A stretch of DNA of 64,000 bases from UBA7803 sp041395905 (lineage in GTDB: Bacteria > Pseudomonadota > Gammaproteobacteria > Pseudomonadales > Azotimanducaceae), in NCBI GenBank assembly GCA_041395905.1, contig JAWKZP010000008.1, positions 124,001 to 188,000 on the forward strand. The letters run 5' to 3'. This document shows positions 26,930 through 35,390 of this stretch, one piece after another (position 1 is the first letter of the stretch; each line of letters begins with the position of its first letter). Below the pieces are notes generated by a model. The model was given only the letters and a program-made list of their open reading frames with translations. It did not search any database and was not told the origin of the DNA. The translations under genes were made by a program, and so were the position numbers.

Positions 26930-28126
26930 GTGGTCGACGTTGCCATCGCAGGCGCGGGGATCGGCGGGCTGACATTGGCGCTGGCCTGCCGGCACGCCGG
27001 CATGCAGCGCGTGACCGTCTACGAGCAGGCGGAACGTATCGAAGCCCTGGGCGCGGGTATCCAGCTGTCCCCGAACGCGACCCGGGTGCTGCATGCGCTG
27101 GGTCTTCGCGAAGCGCTGGCCGAGGTCGGCTTCCTGCCGCAGTCGGTGCACCTGAGAGCCTGGCGCACCGGCTACCTGATCGCCATGCGCCCGCTCGGCC
27201 AGTTCTCCGAATCGCGCTACGGAGCCCCCTACTACCACATCCACCGCGGCGATCTTCAGTGTCTGCTGCACGATGCCGCAATTCGTCACCAGATCGACAT
27301 ACAGACCGGGCGCACCTGCCGCGGACTCGCTCAGGACGGATCGGGCGTGACGCTTGCGTTCAGCGACGGTCGGCATGCGCGCCACGATCTCGTGGTGGGC
27401 TGCGATGGCATTCATTCGGCCATTCACGCTGCGCTGTTCGGCGATGGCGCACCGCGCTTTACCGGCCACGTGGCCTGGCGCGGGCTGGTGCCCAGCGAGC
27501 GCCTGCCTGACGATCTCATTCCGCCGACGGCAACCGCCTGGCTCGGACCGGCGCGACACTTCGTGCATTACTACGTGCGCCGGGGCGAGCTGGTGAACTT
27601 CGTGGGCGTGACCGAGGACCCGCATTGGACCAGCGAGTCCTGGCGGCAGGCCGGCGATCGCGGCGAGCTCGCCGCGGCCTTCGACGGCTGGCACCCCGCC
27701 CTGAAAACGCTGATCGATGCCAGTGACGACGTCTTCAAGTGGGCGCTCTACGACCGGGAGCCCCTGCCCCGCTGGTCGGTCGGGCGTGCCACGCTGCTCG
27801 GCGATGCGTGCCATCCCATGCTGCCCTACCTGGCTCAGGGCGGGGCCATGGCAATCGAAGACGCCTGGGTGCTGGCGCGGATGCTCGACCGCTGGGAGGA
27901 AGAGGTGTCCCAGGCGCTGTCCGAGTACGAGCGCTACCGTCGCCCGCGCACCGCCCGCGTCCAGCTGGCATCCCGCGCCCAGGGTCACGAGTTCCACCTG
28001 ACGGACCGCTGGCAGATGCTGGCGCGCAATCTGAAGCTGGGGCTCGGCAGCCGCTATCTGCCCGAGATGGCGATGCAGCGCTATGACTGGCTGCACGGCT
28101 ACGACTGCATCCGCGGCTTCGAGTAA
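26930..28126 (+). CDS. FAD-dependent aromatic monooxygenase (salicylate/3-hydroxybenzoate hydroxylase type)
   Basis: 398 residues, class A flavoprotein hydroxylase. The dinucleotide loop is GAGIGGLTLALACRHAG, followed by GAGIQLSPNATRVLHALGL, the DG motif VVGCDGIHSAIH and the GD motif LLGDACHPMLPYLAQGGAMAIEDAWVLARML. These enzymes insert oxygen into phenolic acids using NAD(P)H. The closest common annotations are salicylate hydroxylase and 3-hydroxybenzoate 6-hydroxylase, and the substrate cannot be fixed. Start GTG 26930 lies one base after the cysS stop (TGAgGTG), so translation is probably coupled to cysS, an odd partnership. Confidence 0.85.
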   Translation: MVDVAIAGAGIGGLTLALACRHAGMQRVTVYEQAERIEALGAGIQLSPNATRVLHALGLREALAEVGFLPQSVHLRAWRTGYLIAMRPLGQFSESRYGAPYYHIHRGDLQCLLHDAAIRHQIDIQTGRTCRGLAQDGSGVTLAFSDGRHARHDLVVGCDGIHSAIHAALFGDGAPRFTGHVAWRGLVPSERLPDDLIPPTATAWLGPARHFVHYYVRRGELVNFVGVTEDPHWTSESWRQAGDRGELAAAFDGWHPALKTLIDASDDVFKWALYDREPLPRWSVGRATLLGDACHPMLPYLAQGGAMAIEDAWVLARMLDRWEEEVSQALSEYERYRRPRTARVQLASRAQGHEFHLTDRWQMLARNLKLGLGSRYLPEMAMQRYDWLHGYDCIRGFE

Positions 28127-28174
28127 CCGCGGCCGACATGGCATAACATCACCGCACCGGATCAGGAGAAGGAC

Positions 28175-29608
28175 GTGGCCGTGACGCAGCAATTCGCACC
28201 CATCGCCAGAACGCTGCAGTCCTACGTGGACGAGCGCTGGGACGCCAGCATCGTGCCGACGCTGTGCGACTACGTGCGCATACCCAACAAATCGCCGGCC
28301 TTCGATCCCGACTGGGCCGCGCATGGTCACATGCAGCGCGCCGCAGAGATGTTCCGCGAGTGGGCCGATGGCGCCGGCGTCGCCGGGCTGAGAAGCGAGA
28401 TCGTCACGCTGCCCGGGCGCACGCCGCTGCTCTACATCGAAGTCGCAGGTACCGGCGCGCCGGGTACCGTGCTGCTCTACGGCCACTACGACAAGCAGCC
28501 CGAGTTCGACGGCTGGGAGAGCGGTCTCGGGCCCTGGGAGCCGGTGCTGCGCGATGGTCGTCTCTACGGCCGCGGCGGCGCGGACGACGGCTACGCACTG
28601 TTCGGATCGCTGACTGCCATTGCGGCGCTGCAGGCGGAGGACATCGCGCACGCACGCTGCGTGCTGCTCATCGAGGGTTGCGAAGAAAGCGGCAGCTTCG
28701 ATCTGCCGTTTTACGTCGACGCGCTGTCCGAGCGCATCGGGCGTCCCGACCTGGTGGTCTGCCTGGACGCCGAATGCGGCAACTACGATCAGCTGTGGAT
28801 AACCACGTCACTGCGCGGAATGCTGCCGGGCGTGCTGAGCGTGGAGGTCCTTACCGAGGGGCAGCATTCGGGGGCGGCGGGCGGCATCGTGCCGTCCAGC
28901 TTCCGCCTGCTGCGCCAGCTCATGGAACGGGTGGAGGATGCCCGCTCCGGTGCGCTGCATCCGGCATTGTCGGTGGAGATCCCCGAAAGCGCGCGCCGTC
29001 AGCTCGCCATGGTGGCGCAGACGCTGGGGCGCACGGTGGTAGACCGGTTTCCCTGGGCGACCGGCGTCACGCCGGAGGCGGACGATACCGTGGAGTTGCT
29101 GCTCAACAATGCCTGGCGGCCAAGCCTCGCCACGGTCGGCCTGGGCGGCGCGCCGACGCCGGGCAATGCGGGCAACACGCTGCGCCCGCGCACCGAAGCC
29201 AAGCTGGTGTTTCGATTGCCGCCGACACTGGAAGCTGCCCCTGCAGCCGCCGCCATCAAGGCAGAACTCGAGCGCGACCCGCCCCACGGTGCGCGGATTG
29301 CGTTCAAGCTGGAGACCCCGCAGACCGGGTGGTGCGCGCCGGAGTTCGCGCCCTGGCTCACACGCTCACTGGAGGCCGCGTCGCAGGCATGCTTCGCGCG
29401 TCCGGCCATGTACATGGGGATGGGCGGCACCATTCCGTTCATGAAGATGCTCGGCGACGCCTACCCGGGCGTGCAGTTCGTGGTTACCGGCGTGCTCGGA
29501 CCCAAGTCCAACGCGCACGGGCCCAACGAGTTTCTCGACATTGCAACCGGCAAGCGCCTTACCGCCTGCGTCGCCCAGGTGCTGAAGGATCACGCAGCGC
29601 GCAACTGA
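28175..29608 (+). CDS. M20 family metallopeptidase
   Basis: 477 residues, cytosolic dinuclear zinc hydrolase. Metal ligands and catalytic residues are in place: LLYGHYDKQPE (His, Asp), GRGGADDGYALF (bridging Asp), EGCEESGSFD (catalytic Glu and ligand Glu), CLDAECGN (Asp) and SNAHGPNEFLD (His). A dimerisation insert lies between (GVLSVEVLTEGQHSGAAGGIVPSSF). Relatives include dipeptidases such as carnosinase and CNDP-like enzymes. GTG 28175 is preceded by AGGAGAA; GTG 28181 is an alternative. It follows the hydroxylase by 48 bases. Confidence 0.9.
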   Translation: MAVTQQFAPIARTLQSYVDERWDASIVPTLCDYVRIPNKSPAFDPDWAAHGHMQRAAEMFREWADGAGVAGLRSEIVTLPGRTPLLYIEVAGTGAPGTVLLYGHYDKQPEFDGWESGLGPWEPVLRDGRLYGRGGADDGYALFGSLTAIAALQAEDIAHARCVLLIEGCEESGSFDLPFYVDALSERIGRPDLVVCLDAECGNYDQLWITTSLRGMLPGVLSVEVLTEGQHSGAAGGIVPSSFRLLRQLMERVEDARSGALHPALSVEIPESARRQLAMVAQTLGRTVVDRFPWATGVTPEADDTVELLLNNAWRPSLATVGLGGAPTPGNAGNTLRPRTEAKLVFRLPPTLEAAPAAAAIKAELERDPPHGARIAFKLETPQTGWCAPEFAPWLTRSLEAASQACFARPAMYMGMGGTIPFMKMLGDAYPGVQFVVTGVLGPKSNAHGPNEFLDIATGKRLTACVAQVLKDHAARN

Positions 29609-29629
29609 CTGGCGCGTGCGAGCATCGCG

Positions 29630-30220
29630 CTAGTGCAGCAGGCGGCTGTGGCGCGCGAAGCTCTTCTTGAGGAAGTCCATCTGGTCGCCGAGAATCCGAC
29701 CGCTGTTGGTCAGCGCCAGATACTCGGCGAAGTTCGGCACGTAGGGCAGGGCCAGCAGCTCCATGCTGCACTCTTCCGGCAGCCGGTTGCCCTTGTGGTG
29801 GTTGCAGCGTTTGCAGGCCGACACCACGTTGTCCCAGGTGTCGCGTCCAAGGCGCGAGATCGGCACTACGTGATCGCGGGTGAGCTCGCCATCGGGGAAC
29901 GTGTTGCCGCAATACAGGCACAGACTCCGGTCGCGTCGGAACAGCGCCTCGTTGGTCAGCGGCGGCACCCCACGGACAGGGGTTATCACCTTGCCTTCGC
30001 AGGCAATGATGCCGTGCAGATCCACGCTGCTGCGGCTGCAGTCGATGCGCGAGTGCCCGCCGCGTATGCGCAGCACGGCATCGCCCAGCGTCCAGACCAC
30101 GATCTCCCGCGCGTACAGCACTACGGCCTCCTGCCAGGTTACCCAGTCGACCGGCCGACCAGCCACGTCGAGACGCAGGATGCGCGGAATCCGCTCGTAC
30201 TCGCTCAGGGTTCGAACCAT
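29630..30220 (-). CDS. HNH endonuclease family protein
   Basis: 196 residues. The C-terminal half holds a zinc-structured HNH domain: LCLYCGNTFPDGELTRDHVVPISRLGRDTWDNVVSACKRCNHHKGNRLPEE, with Cys pairs CLYC and CKRC and the DH, N and H residues of the beta-beta-alpha metal fold. The N-terminal ~85 residues (RIPRILRLDVAGRPVDWVTWQEAVVLYAREIVVW) are typical of a widespread housekeeping HNH family, and nothing beside it suggests a restriction or phage system. Start ATG 30220 chosen over an upstream frame without conserved sequence. Confidence 0.85.
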   Translation of the reverse strand: MVRTLSEYERIPRILRLDVAGRPVDWVTWQEAVVLYAREIVVWTLGDAVLRIRGGHSRIDCSRSSVDLHGIIACEGKVITPVRGVPPLTNEALFRRDRSLCLYCGNTFPDGELTRDHVVPISRLGRDTWDNVVSACKRCNHHKGNRLPEECSMELLALPYVPNFAEYLALTNSGRILGDQMDFLKKSFARHSRLLH

Positions 30221-30280
30221 AAGATACCCATTAGTGCACGGGCTATGATGCTCAATCGACGGTAGCGATTCAACGCACAT

Positions 30281-30297
30281 CATGCCTTGCAGGCATG
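30281..30297. promoter_or_regulatory. Perfect 6-5-6 palindrome in divergent promoter region
   Basis: CATGCC-TTGCA-GGCATG lies between the divergent HNH and SPOR-lipoprotein genes. Size and symmetry fit a dimeric regulator site, but no regulator is adjacent. Confidence 0.3.
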
Positions 30298-30346
30298 TCG
30301 CCCCGGTTACACGATTCGACCACCGGAACCCGCCCGGGTTGCAGCT

Positions 30347-30352
30347 TTGACA
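30347..30352 (+). promoter_or_regulatory. Perfect -35 hexamer TTGACA before the SPOR lipoprotein
   Basis: TTGACA at 30347-30352, with a weak -10 (CAAAGT, 30371-30376) after 18 bases and ATG at 30383. If used, the transcript would have almost no leader. Confidence 0.35.
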
Positions 30353-30382
30353 GCCGCAGAGCGCAGCGGGCAAAGTAGCCCG

Positions 30383-31087
30383 ATGACGCGCGCATTGTCA
30401 CCTCTGGGACTGCTGAGCCTGGCGCTGCTCAGCGCCTGCGCGGGGCAGCCCGGCGTCGTCGCGAGCGCGCCTGCGGGCGCGCAGCAGCCAGGCTGGTTCT
30501 GTCAGGTTGCGGAAAGCGGCGCTGGCTGGGATTGCGCGGAGACTGATGCCGGCGCCGGCCGTCCAAAGGCACGCCCGCTGCCACAGCCGCCCGAACCGCC
30601 GCAACCCCCAAGCGTCACACCGGACGTCACACCGGACGTCGCACCGGACGTCGCACCGCAGGTCCCAGCGCAAGTCGCTCCCCGAGTCGCGCAGGAACCG
30701 GAACGGCCGGGCGCCTCCCCAGCGGGAACCGGGAATCTGCCCGATTACGTGCGCCTGGCCTACCAGCCGCCGCAACCGCTGGCGCTGACCGATTTGCCCG
30801 GCGACTTCTACGCCGTGCAGCTGCTCGCCATGTCCAGCAAGGAAGCCCTGGAACGGTTCGTGGCCGGACAGTCACTGCAGGGTCTTTCGGCAGCCCGGGT
30901 AGTACGCGACGGCCGCTTCTTCTACGTGCTGCTGCTGGGCATCTACGAGACGCGGGAGCGAGCGCAGCAGGCATCGCGCGACCTGCCGCCGCCGTTCGAT
31001 CGCAGCGAACCCTGGGTCCGCCGGCTGAGCTCATTGCAGGACGCCATGCGCGCGGCCGACGCGCTCGCCGGATCCAGGACCTTCTGA
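30383..31087 (+). CDS. SPOR-domain lipoprotein
   Basis: 234 residues. ALSPLGLLSLALLSAC is a lipoprotein signal with lipobox LSAC. A Pro-rich linker with 12-base/4-residue repeats (TPDV, APDV) leads to a C-terminal SPOR-like domain (GDFYAVQLLAMSSKEALERFVAGQ...RFFYVLLLGIYETRERAQQASRDLP). SPOR domains bind denuded peptidoglycan, so the protein is probably an envelope lipoprotein at the septum or sidewall. Start ATG 30383, because it gives a compact lipoprotein signal. Confidence 0.82.
   Translation: MTRALSPLGLLSLALLSACAGQPGVVASAPAGAQQPGWFCQVAESGAGWDCAETDAGAGRPKARPLPQPPEPPQPPSVTPDVTPDVAPDVAPQVPAQVAPRVAQEPERPGASPAGTGNLPDYVRLAYQPPQPLALTDLPGDFYAVQLLAMSSKEALERFVAGQSLQGLSAARVVRDGRFFYVLLLGIYETRERAQQASRDLPPPFDRSEPWVRRLSSLQDAMRAADALAGSRTF
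30614..30697 (+). repeat. 12-base tandem repeat inside the SPOR lipoprotein gene
   Basis: Four close copies of GTCACACCGGAC or GTCGCACCGGAC (30614-30661), then three degenerate copies that keep the leading GTC. They encode the TPDV/APDV linker. Copy number may vary between strains. Confidence 0.8.
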
Positions 31088-31122
31088 CCCCCCGCGCGCT
31101 GCGAGAGCGAGCCGGCGTGCGC

Positions 31123-31992
31123 TCAGTCGCGCTCGTCGAGCAGCGGTTGCTGCTGCTGCCGGCGCGCCTGGCTGCGCAGCATGATGCGCTCCAGCTCCGA
31201 TTGAGCGGCCGGATCCGGTTCCCAACCGGCACGCGCATCGCGCAGGCCGCCGTCCATGAGCACGTAGCCGCCGGTCATGAACTCGCCGTCCGGGCCCGCC
31301 ATAAAGCTCACCAGCCCCGCGATGTCAGAGGGTCTGCCGACACGACCCGCTGGCGTGCGCTGCTCGAGGCTGCGACGGATGGCGCCATCCGCCTCGCCGG
31401 CGAGACCGGCGGCCAGCGGCGTGTCGATCACACCCGGGCCGATGGCATTCACGGTGATGCCCAGCGAGCCAAGCTCCTGAGCCCAGCCGCGCACCATGAT
31501 GCGCACACCGGCCTTGGTGGCCGAGTACGCCCAGATGCCGGGGCCCGTGTTCTCCGCGGCCAGCGATGAGATGCAGACGATGCGACCACCGTTGCCGAGC
31601 CGGGCCATCTGCCGGGCGGTCGCCTGAACGGTGAGGAACACCCCGGTCAGATTCACGTCCAACTGGTCCTGCCAGTCCTTGAGACTCAGCTCCAGCAGCG
31701 GACCGCCACGACCGATTCCTGCGTTGGCGACGGCGATGTCGAGGCGGCCATAGGTTTCCACGCAGGCAACGGCCGCGTCCTGGATCTGTGCCGCGGAGGC
31801 GACGTTGGCCTTCACCACATGTGCACGACGACCGAGCTGCGTGACCAGGTTCACCGTATGCTCGGCGCCGGCCTCGTCGATGTCCGCAATGAAGATGTCC
31901 GCACCGTCGCGTGCCAGCCGCTCGGCGATGCCCTGACCGATACCGGAACCACCTCCGGTGATGAACGCGACCTTACCCAGCAACTGGCTCAT
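31123..31992 (-). CDS. SDR family NAD(P)-dependent oxidoreductase
   Basis: 289-residue classical SDR: TGGGSGIGQGIAERLA, NAGIGRGG, SSLAAENTGPGIWAYSATKAG (Ser, Tyr, Lys) and GPGVIDTPLAAGL, with a ~30-residue Gln/Arg-rich C-terminal extension. The Asp in IADID at the end of strand 2 favours NAD over NADP. Its start overlaps the stop of the upstream GST gene by 4 bases (ATGA), so it is the last gene of the coupled gloB-rarD-gst-SDR unit. Substrate unknown. Confidence 0.88.
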   Translation of the reverse strand: MSQLLGKVAFITGGGSGIGQGIAERLARDGADIFIADIDEAGAEHTVNLVTQLGRRAHVVKANVASAAQIQDAAVACVETYGRLDIAVANAGIGRGGPLLELSLKDWQDQLDVNLTGVFLTVQATARQMARLGNGGRIVCISSLAAENTGPGIWAYSATKAGVRIMVRGWAQELGSLGITVNAIGPGVIDTPLAAGLAGEADGAIRRSLEQRTPAGRVGRPSDIAGLVSFMAGPDGEFMTGGYVLMDGGLRDARAGWEPDPAAQSELERIMLRSQARRQQQQPLLDERD

Positions 31993-32660
31993 GAGCTCCT
32001 CCCGGCAGAATCTGCCATCGACGTGCGCGGATCGATTGCCCTGTAGCTGGGCCGGCCGCGCAGCCGATCCAGATAGGCGGCCACGTTATCGAAGCCGGTG
32101 AGCGACATGCCGTCGACCTGCAGCACCATGGCCAGCGACATGCTGGGCACGTCGGCCAGAGAAAAGCGGTCGCCGCCCAGATACTCACGATCTTCGAGGG
32201 TCGCTTCCAGGAACGGCAGCGCGCGGGTCCGCAGGCCTTCGCGACCCTGCTCCATGGCAGCCTGATCGCGTTGATCCTCCGGCGACCACCAGGGCATCCA
32301 GATGCGCGGCAGAAACATGCCGAGAACGATCTCGTCTCCGTAATTCTCCAACGCCCTGACGCGCGCCCGTGCAAGGGGCTCGCGCGGCAGCAGCGGCGGT
32401 TCCGGATACCGTTCGTCGAGGTATTCATTGATCACGGTGGAGTCGTACAGGGTCACGTCACCGTCGGTGATCCAGGGCACCTTGCCGAGCGGATTCTGCG
32501 CCAGGATCTCCGGCGTTTTTTTCCAGACGTCGCCGATGCGTACCGCCTCGACGCGATACGGCAGGCCCTTCTCCTCGAGCACGACCTTGGTCTTGCAGGA
32601 ATAGGTGGACCGCAGGGTACCCCAGGGATACTCGCGTTCCATGGTATGCAGCACGATCAT
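31989..32660 (-). CDS. Glutathione S-transferase family protein
   Basis: 223 residues. The thioredoxin-like N-terminal domain (STYSCKTKVVLEEKGLPYRVEAV) includes the cis-Pro motif KVPWI and the glutathione contact YDSTVINEYLDERYPEPPLLP. The all-helical C-terminal domain follows (YLGGDRFSLADVPSMSLAMVL, the N-capping box). ATG 32660 has GGGGAGG 7 bases upstream and overlaps the rarD stop by 4 bases. Placed with gloB, a glutathione-dependent detoxification role is likely. Confidence 0.9.
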   Translation of the reverse strand: MIVLHTMEREYPWGTLRSTYSCKTKVVLEEKGLPYRVEAVRIGDVWKKTPEILAQNPLGKVPWITDGDVTLYDSTVINEYLDERYPEPPLLPREPLARARVRALENYGDEIVLGMFLPRIWMPWWSPEDQRDQAAMEQGREGLRTRALPFLEATLEDREYLGGDRFSLADVPSMSLAMVLQVDGMSLTGFDNVAAYLDRLRGRPSYRAIDPRTSMADSAGRSS

Positions 32661-33559
32661 AAGACGACCTCCCCTCCCAGCTGCCGTGTGAGCCTGCGGT
32701 GATGATACAGACCTTCGGTCGAGAAAATCACGAGCGCAAGCCAGATACAGCCAAACGTGATGGTCTGCGACAACCGGAACGGCTCGCCGTACACGAACAC
32801 CGCGAGCAGGAAGGTGATGGACGGCGCCAGATACTGAAAGAAGCCCAGAACGCTGAGGGGCAGGCGCAACGCGGCAGCGGCGAAACACACCAGCGGAAAC
32901 ACGGTCACCAACCCGCCCGCAGCCAGCAGGCCGAGCTCGACGGTATCGCCGCGAGCCAGCGCGCCCCCGCCGTGCAGCCACGCCCAGCCCAGATAGCCGA
33001 GCGCAAGCGGCAGCATCAGCAGCGTCTCGACGCCGAGCCCCACCGCGGAATCCACGCCGAGACGCTTCCGAACCAGACCGTAGCAGCCGAACGAAAGCGC
33101 CAGCAGCAGCCCGGCCCAGGGCAGCACGCCGACGCCGACGATCTCGTTGACCACGCCCAGCATCGCCAGCACCACCGCCACCTTCTGCGCCGGGCGCAAC
33201 CATTCGCCCAGAAACAGTCCGCCGAGGACAACGTTCACCAGTGGGTTGATGTAGTAACCGAGGCTGGTCTCGAGCATGCGGTCGTTGAGCAGCGCCCAGA
33301 CGAATACGCCCCAGTTGACCGACACGAGCACGCCGGACAGCGCCAGCCAGGCCACACGACGCGCACCGAGCCGCCGCAAGTTCCCATACTGACGACGCAA
33401 GGCGATGAGGCCTAGGAGCACCACCACCGACCATACGACGCGGTGAGCGATGATCTCCAGAGGCGTGGCGAAATCCAGAAGCTTGAAATAGATCGGCGCA
33501 AAGCCCCAGAACAGGTAGGCGGCAAGCGCGAACCAGACGCCTGCGCGCTGGTCGCTCAG
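32657..33559 (-). CDS. rarD: RarD-type EamA permease, CTG start
   Basis: 300 residues and about 10 TM helices. The RarD N-terminus is intact only if translation begins upstream of the first GTG at 33427: the frame gives SDQRAGVWFALAAYLFWG, FAPIYFKLLDF and EIIAHRVVWS, all typical of RarD. No ATG, GTG or TTG lies in that stretch. CTG at 33559 has AAGGA six bases upstream and overlaps the gloB stop as CTGA, so a CTG start is the best reading. Later motifs are ALLNDRMLETSLGYYINPLVNVVLGG and FFQYLAPSITFLLAVFVYGE. RarD-family permeases export small metabolites; substrate unknown. Confidence 0.82.
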   Translation of the reverse strand: MSDQRAGVWFALAAYLFWGFAPIYFKLLDFATPLEIIAHRVVWSVVVLLGLIALRRQYGNLRRLGARRVAWLALSGVLVSVNWGVFVWALLNDRMLETSLGYYINPLVNVVLGGLFLGEWLRPAQKVAVVLAMLGVVNEIVGVGVLPWAGLLLALSFGCYGLVRKRLGVDSAVGLGVETLLMLPLALGYLGWAWLHGGGALARGDTVELGLLAAGGLVTVFPLVCFAAAALRLPLSVLGFFQYLAPSITFLLAVFVYGEPFRLSQTITFGCIWLALVIFSTEGLYHHRRLTRQLGGEVVL

Positions 33560-34323
33560 AAATGATCCTTGCGGCGCCGGGTCTCCGCAAACACTGCCAC
33601 CGGATCGTCGCCGGTCATGCCGAGCATCCTCTGCAGGTCCTCGCTCATCGGTCGCAGGAACGGGTTGGTGGCTTTCTCGAGACCAATGCTCGTGGGCACC
33701 GTCGGCTTGCCGGCAGCGCGCAGCCGATCGATTTCGCCCGCACGGGCCACCAGCGCCGCATTGTCGGGCTCCACGGACAGCGCGAACGCGGCGTTCGACT
33801 GAGTATATTCGTGGGCGCAGTAGACGACGGTGTCATCCGGCAGCGCCATGAGCTTCTGCAGGCTGGTCCACATCTGCTGCGGCGAACCCTCGAACAGGCG
33901 GCCGCAGCCAAGCGCAAACAGCGTGTCGCCGACGAACACGATGCCGTCATCCTCGAAGTAGTAGGCGATGTGGCCCACCGTGTGCCCCGGCACGTCGAGC
34001 ACGCGGGCACTGGTGCTGCCGAAAGCCACTACGTCACCGTCGGCCACGCGCACGTCGATGCCCGGAATGCGCTCGGCATCGCTGGCCGCGCCGACGATTG
34101 TGCAGCCCCAGCGCGCCTTCAGCGCTTCGTTGCCACCGGCATGGTCGAAATGATGATGGGTGTTGAGGATGTGCGTGAGGGTCCAGCCTCTGGCTTCGAG
34201 CGCCGCGTTGATGGGCGCTACCTCGGGGGTGTCGATGCTCGCCGTCAGGCCGGATTCGGCATCGTGCACCAGATACCCGTAGTTGTCGGACAGGCAGGGG
34301 AACATGTGCACTTCGATGCTCAT
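33556..34323 (-). CDS. gloB: Hydroxyacylglutathione hydrolase (glyoxalase II)
   Basis: 255 residues, metallo-beta-lactamase fold. THHHFDHAGG is the dinuclear metal motif; further ligands are in VPGHTVGHIAYY (His) and FVGDTLFALGCGRLFEG (Asp), and the glutathione site is near CAHEYTQSNAAFAL. It hydrolyses S-lactoylglutathione in methylglyoxal detoxification. ATG 34323 follows GAGGAG by 8 bases. First gene of the coupled unit with rarD, GST and an SDR. Confidence 0.95.
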   Translation of the reverse strand: MSIEVHMFPCLSDNYGYLVHDAESGLTASIDTPEVAPINAALEARGWTLTHILNTHHHFDHAGGNEALKARWGCTIVGAASDAERIPGIDVRVADGDVVAFGSTSARVLDVPGHTVGHIAYYFEDDGIVFVGDTLFALGCGRLFEGSPQQMWTSLQKLMALPDDTVVYCAHEYTQSNAAFALSVEPDNAALVARAGEIDRLRAAGKPTVPTSIGLEKATNPFLRPMSEDLQRMLGMTGDDPVAVFAETRRRKDHF

Positions 34324-34358
34324 GGCGGAACTCCTCGGAACTTCGTGCGCGACCTTAA

Positions 34359-34709
34359 CTAATCCAGGGGAATAAACAAACAGCTGCGCGGCTCGCCGTC
34401 CACCGCGCGGCTGATGTGACCCTGACCATCGAGGTCCTCGGCCAGCAGGATGCTGCCGGGGCCGAGACGGCGCACGCTGCCGTCTCCCACCTCGATTTCC
34501 ACCTGGCCGGTGAGGTTGACCACGAGCTGGCGACGCGGCGCGTTGTGGTACCCCAGCGCGTAGTCGCCGCCCACCTCACGGAACATGACCCCCGGGCCTG
34601 GCCACAGCGGCGAGATGCGTCCCGACGCGCCGCGGTCTTCCAGGTCCACTTCGAGATCTTCGAAGTGGGAGCGCCCATCGGCCCCGGTGTAGATGCGCAC
34701 GACCCGCAT
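34359..34709 (-). CDS. Cupin-domain protein
   Basis: 116 residues, a single small beta-barrel: RIYTGADGRSHFEDLEVDL, YHNAPRRQLVVNLTGQVEIEVGDGSVRRLGPGSILLAEDLDGQGHISR and SCLFIPLD. The pattern matches small cupins annotated as hypothetical in proteobacteria. Metal ligands are incomplete (few His), so an enzymatic role is not certain. It starts 13 bases after the second GST stop and likely shares its transcript. Confidence 0.75.
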   Translation of the reverse strand: MRVVRIYTGADGRSHFEDLEVDLEDRGASGRISPLWPGPGVMFREVGGDYALGYHNAPRRQLVVNLTGQVEIEVGDGSVRRLGPGSILLAEDLDGQGHISRAVDGEPRSCLFIPLD

Positions 34710-34722
34710 GCCCGGCGCCTGG

Positions 34723-35328
34723 TCAGCGCGCCTGCGCGCGGGCAAGCGCCTCGCGTCCGGTGCAGCGGTTCAGCCAGGCATCCAGGTTGCCATGTGCGGA
34801 TACGTCGGCCCGGGCCATGCGCAGCCACAGCAGAACGCTGGCAACGTTGAGGTCGGCTACCGTGAAACGCCCACCCATGAGGTACTGCTTGCCTGCAAGC
34901 TCGGCGTCGAGCACGCGCAGCGCCGGTTCCAGCTGTTCCAGGCAGGCCGCCGCCTTGGCGTCGCTCTTTTCCGCACCCATCATGCCGGTCTTGTGAAACA
35001 GCGCCTGCAGCAGCGTTTTTTCCACCTCAGTCATGACCCAGAAGCTCCACTGGTTGGCAATCGCATCTTCCTGCAGGTCGCGCGGCCCCAGGTCCGCGCC
35101 ATATTTCTTGGCCAGATAGAGATTGATGGCCATGGACTCCCAGACGCGAAAGCCGTCGTCGTCGATCGCCGGGATCCGACCGTTCGGGTTGATCGCCAGA
35201 TACTCCGTAGACTTGCTGTCGCCTGCGAACCTGGTGGGAACGTGCTCGTAGTCGATGCCGAGCTCCTCGACCATCCACAGCGCGCGCACCGCGCGGCTCT
35301 GCGCCTGACCGTACACTTTCAGAGTCAT
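34723..35328 (-). CDS. Glutathione S-transferase family protein
   Basis: 201 residues. The N-terminal domain reads LKVYGQAQSRAVRALWMVEELGIDYEHV, with the cis-Pro motif NPNGRIPAIDDDGFRVWESMAINLYLAKKYG; the C-terminal helical domain carries YLMGGRFTVADLNVASVL. ATG 35328 has a purine-rich GGAAGGAAG upstream. Only distantly related to the GST at 31989-32660, to judge by the motifs. Divergent from tesB. Confidence 0.88.
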   Translation of the reverse strand: MTLKVYGQAQSRAVRALWMVEELGIDYEHVPTRFAGDSKSTEYLAINPNGRIPAIDDDGFRVWESMAINLYLAKKYGADLGPRDLQEDAIANQWSFWVMTEVEKTLLQALFHKTGMMGAEKSDAKAAACLEQLEPALRVLDAELAGKQYLMGGRFTVADLNVASVLLWLRMARADVSAHGNLDAWLNRCTGREALARAQAR

Positions 35329-35390
35329 GATTCTTCCTTCCGGATGCCTTCGGCTAGAATGCCAGCTTCCCCGCGAGGCCACCAGCAGAC

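Noticed and set aside
29630..30220. HNH gene as part of a defence or phage module
   Set aside because: No restriction, methyltransferase, toxin or phage gene is near, and the protein looks like a widespread housekeeping HNH family.
30205..30222. GGTTCGAACC resembling a tRNA T-arm
   Set aside because: It codes for the start of the HNH protein (MVRTL) and no cloverleaf fits the flanks.
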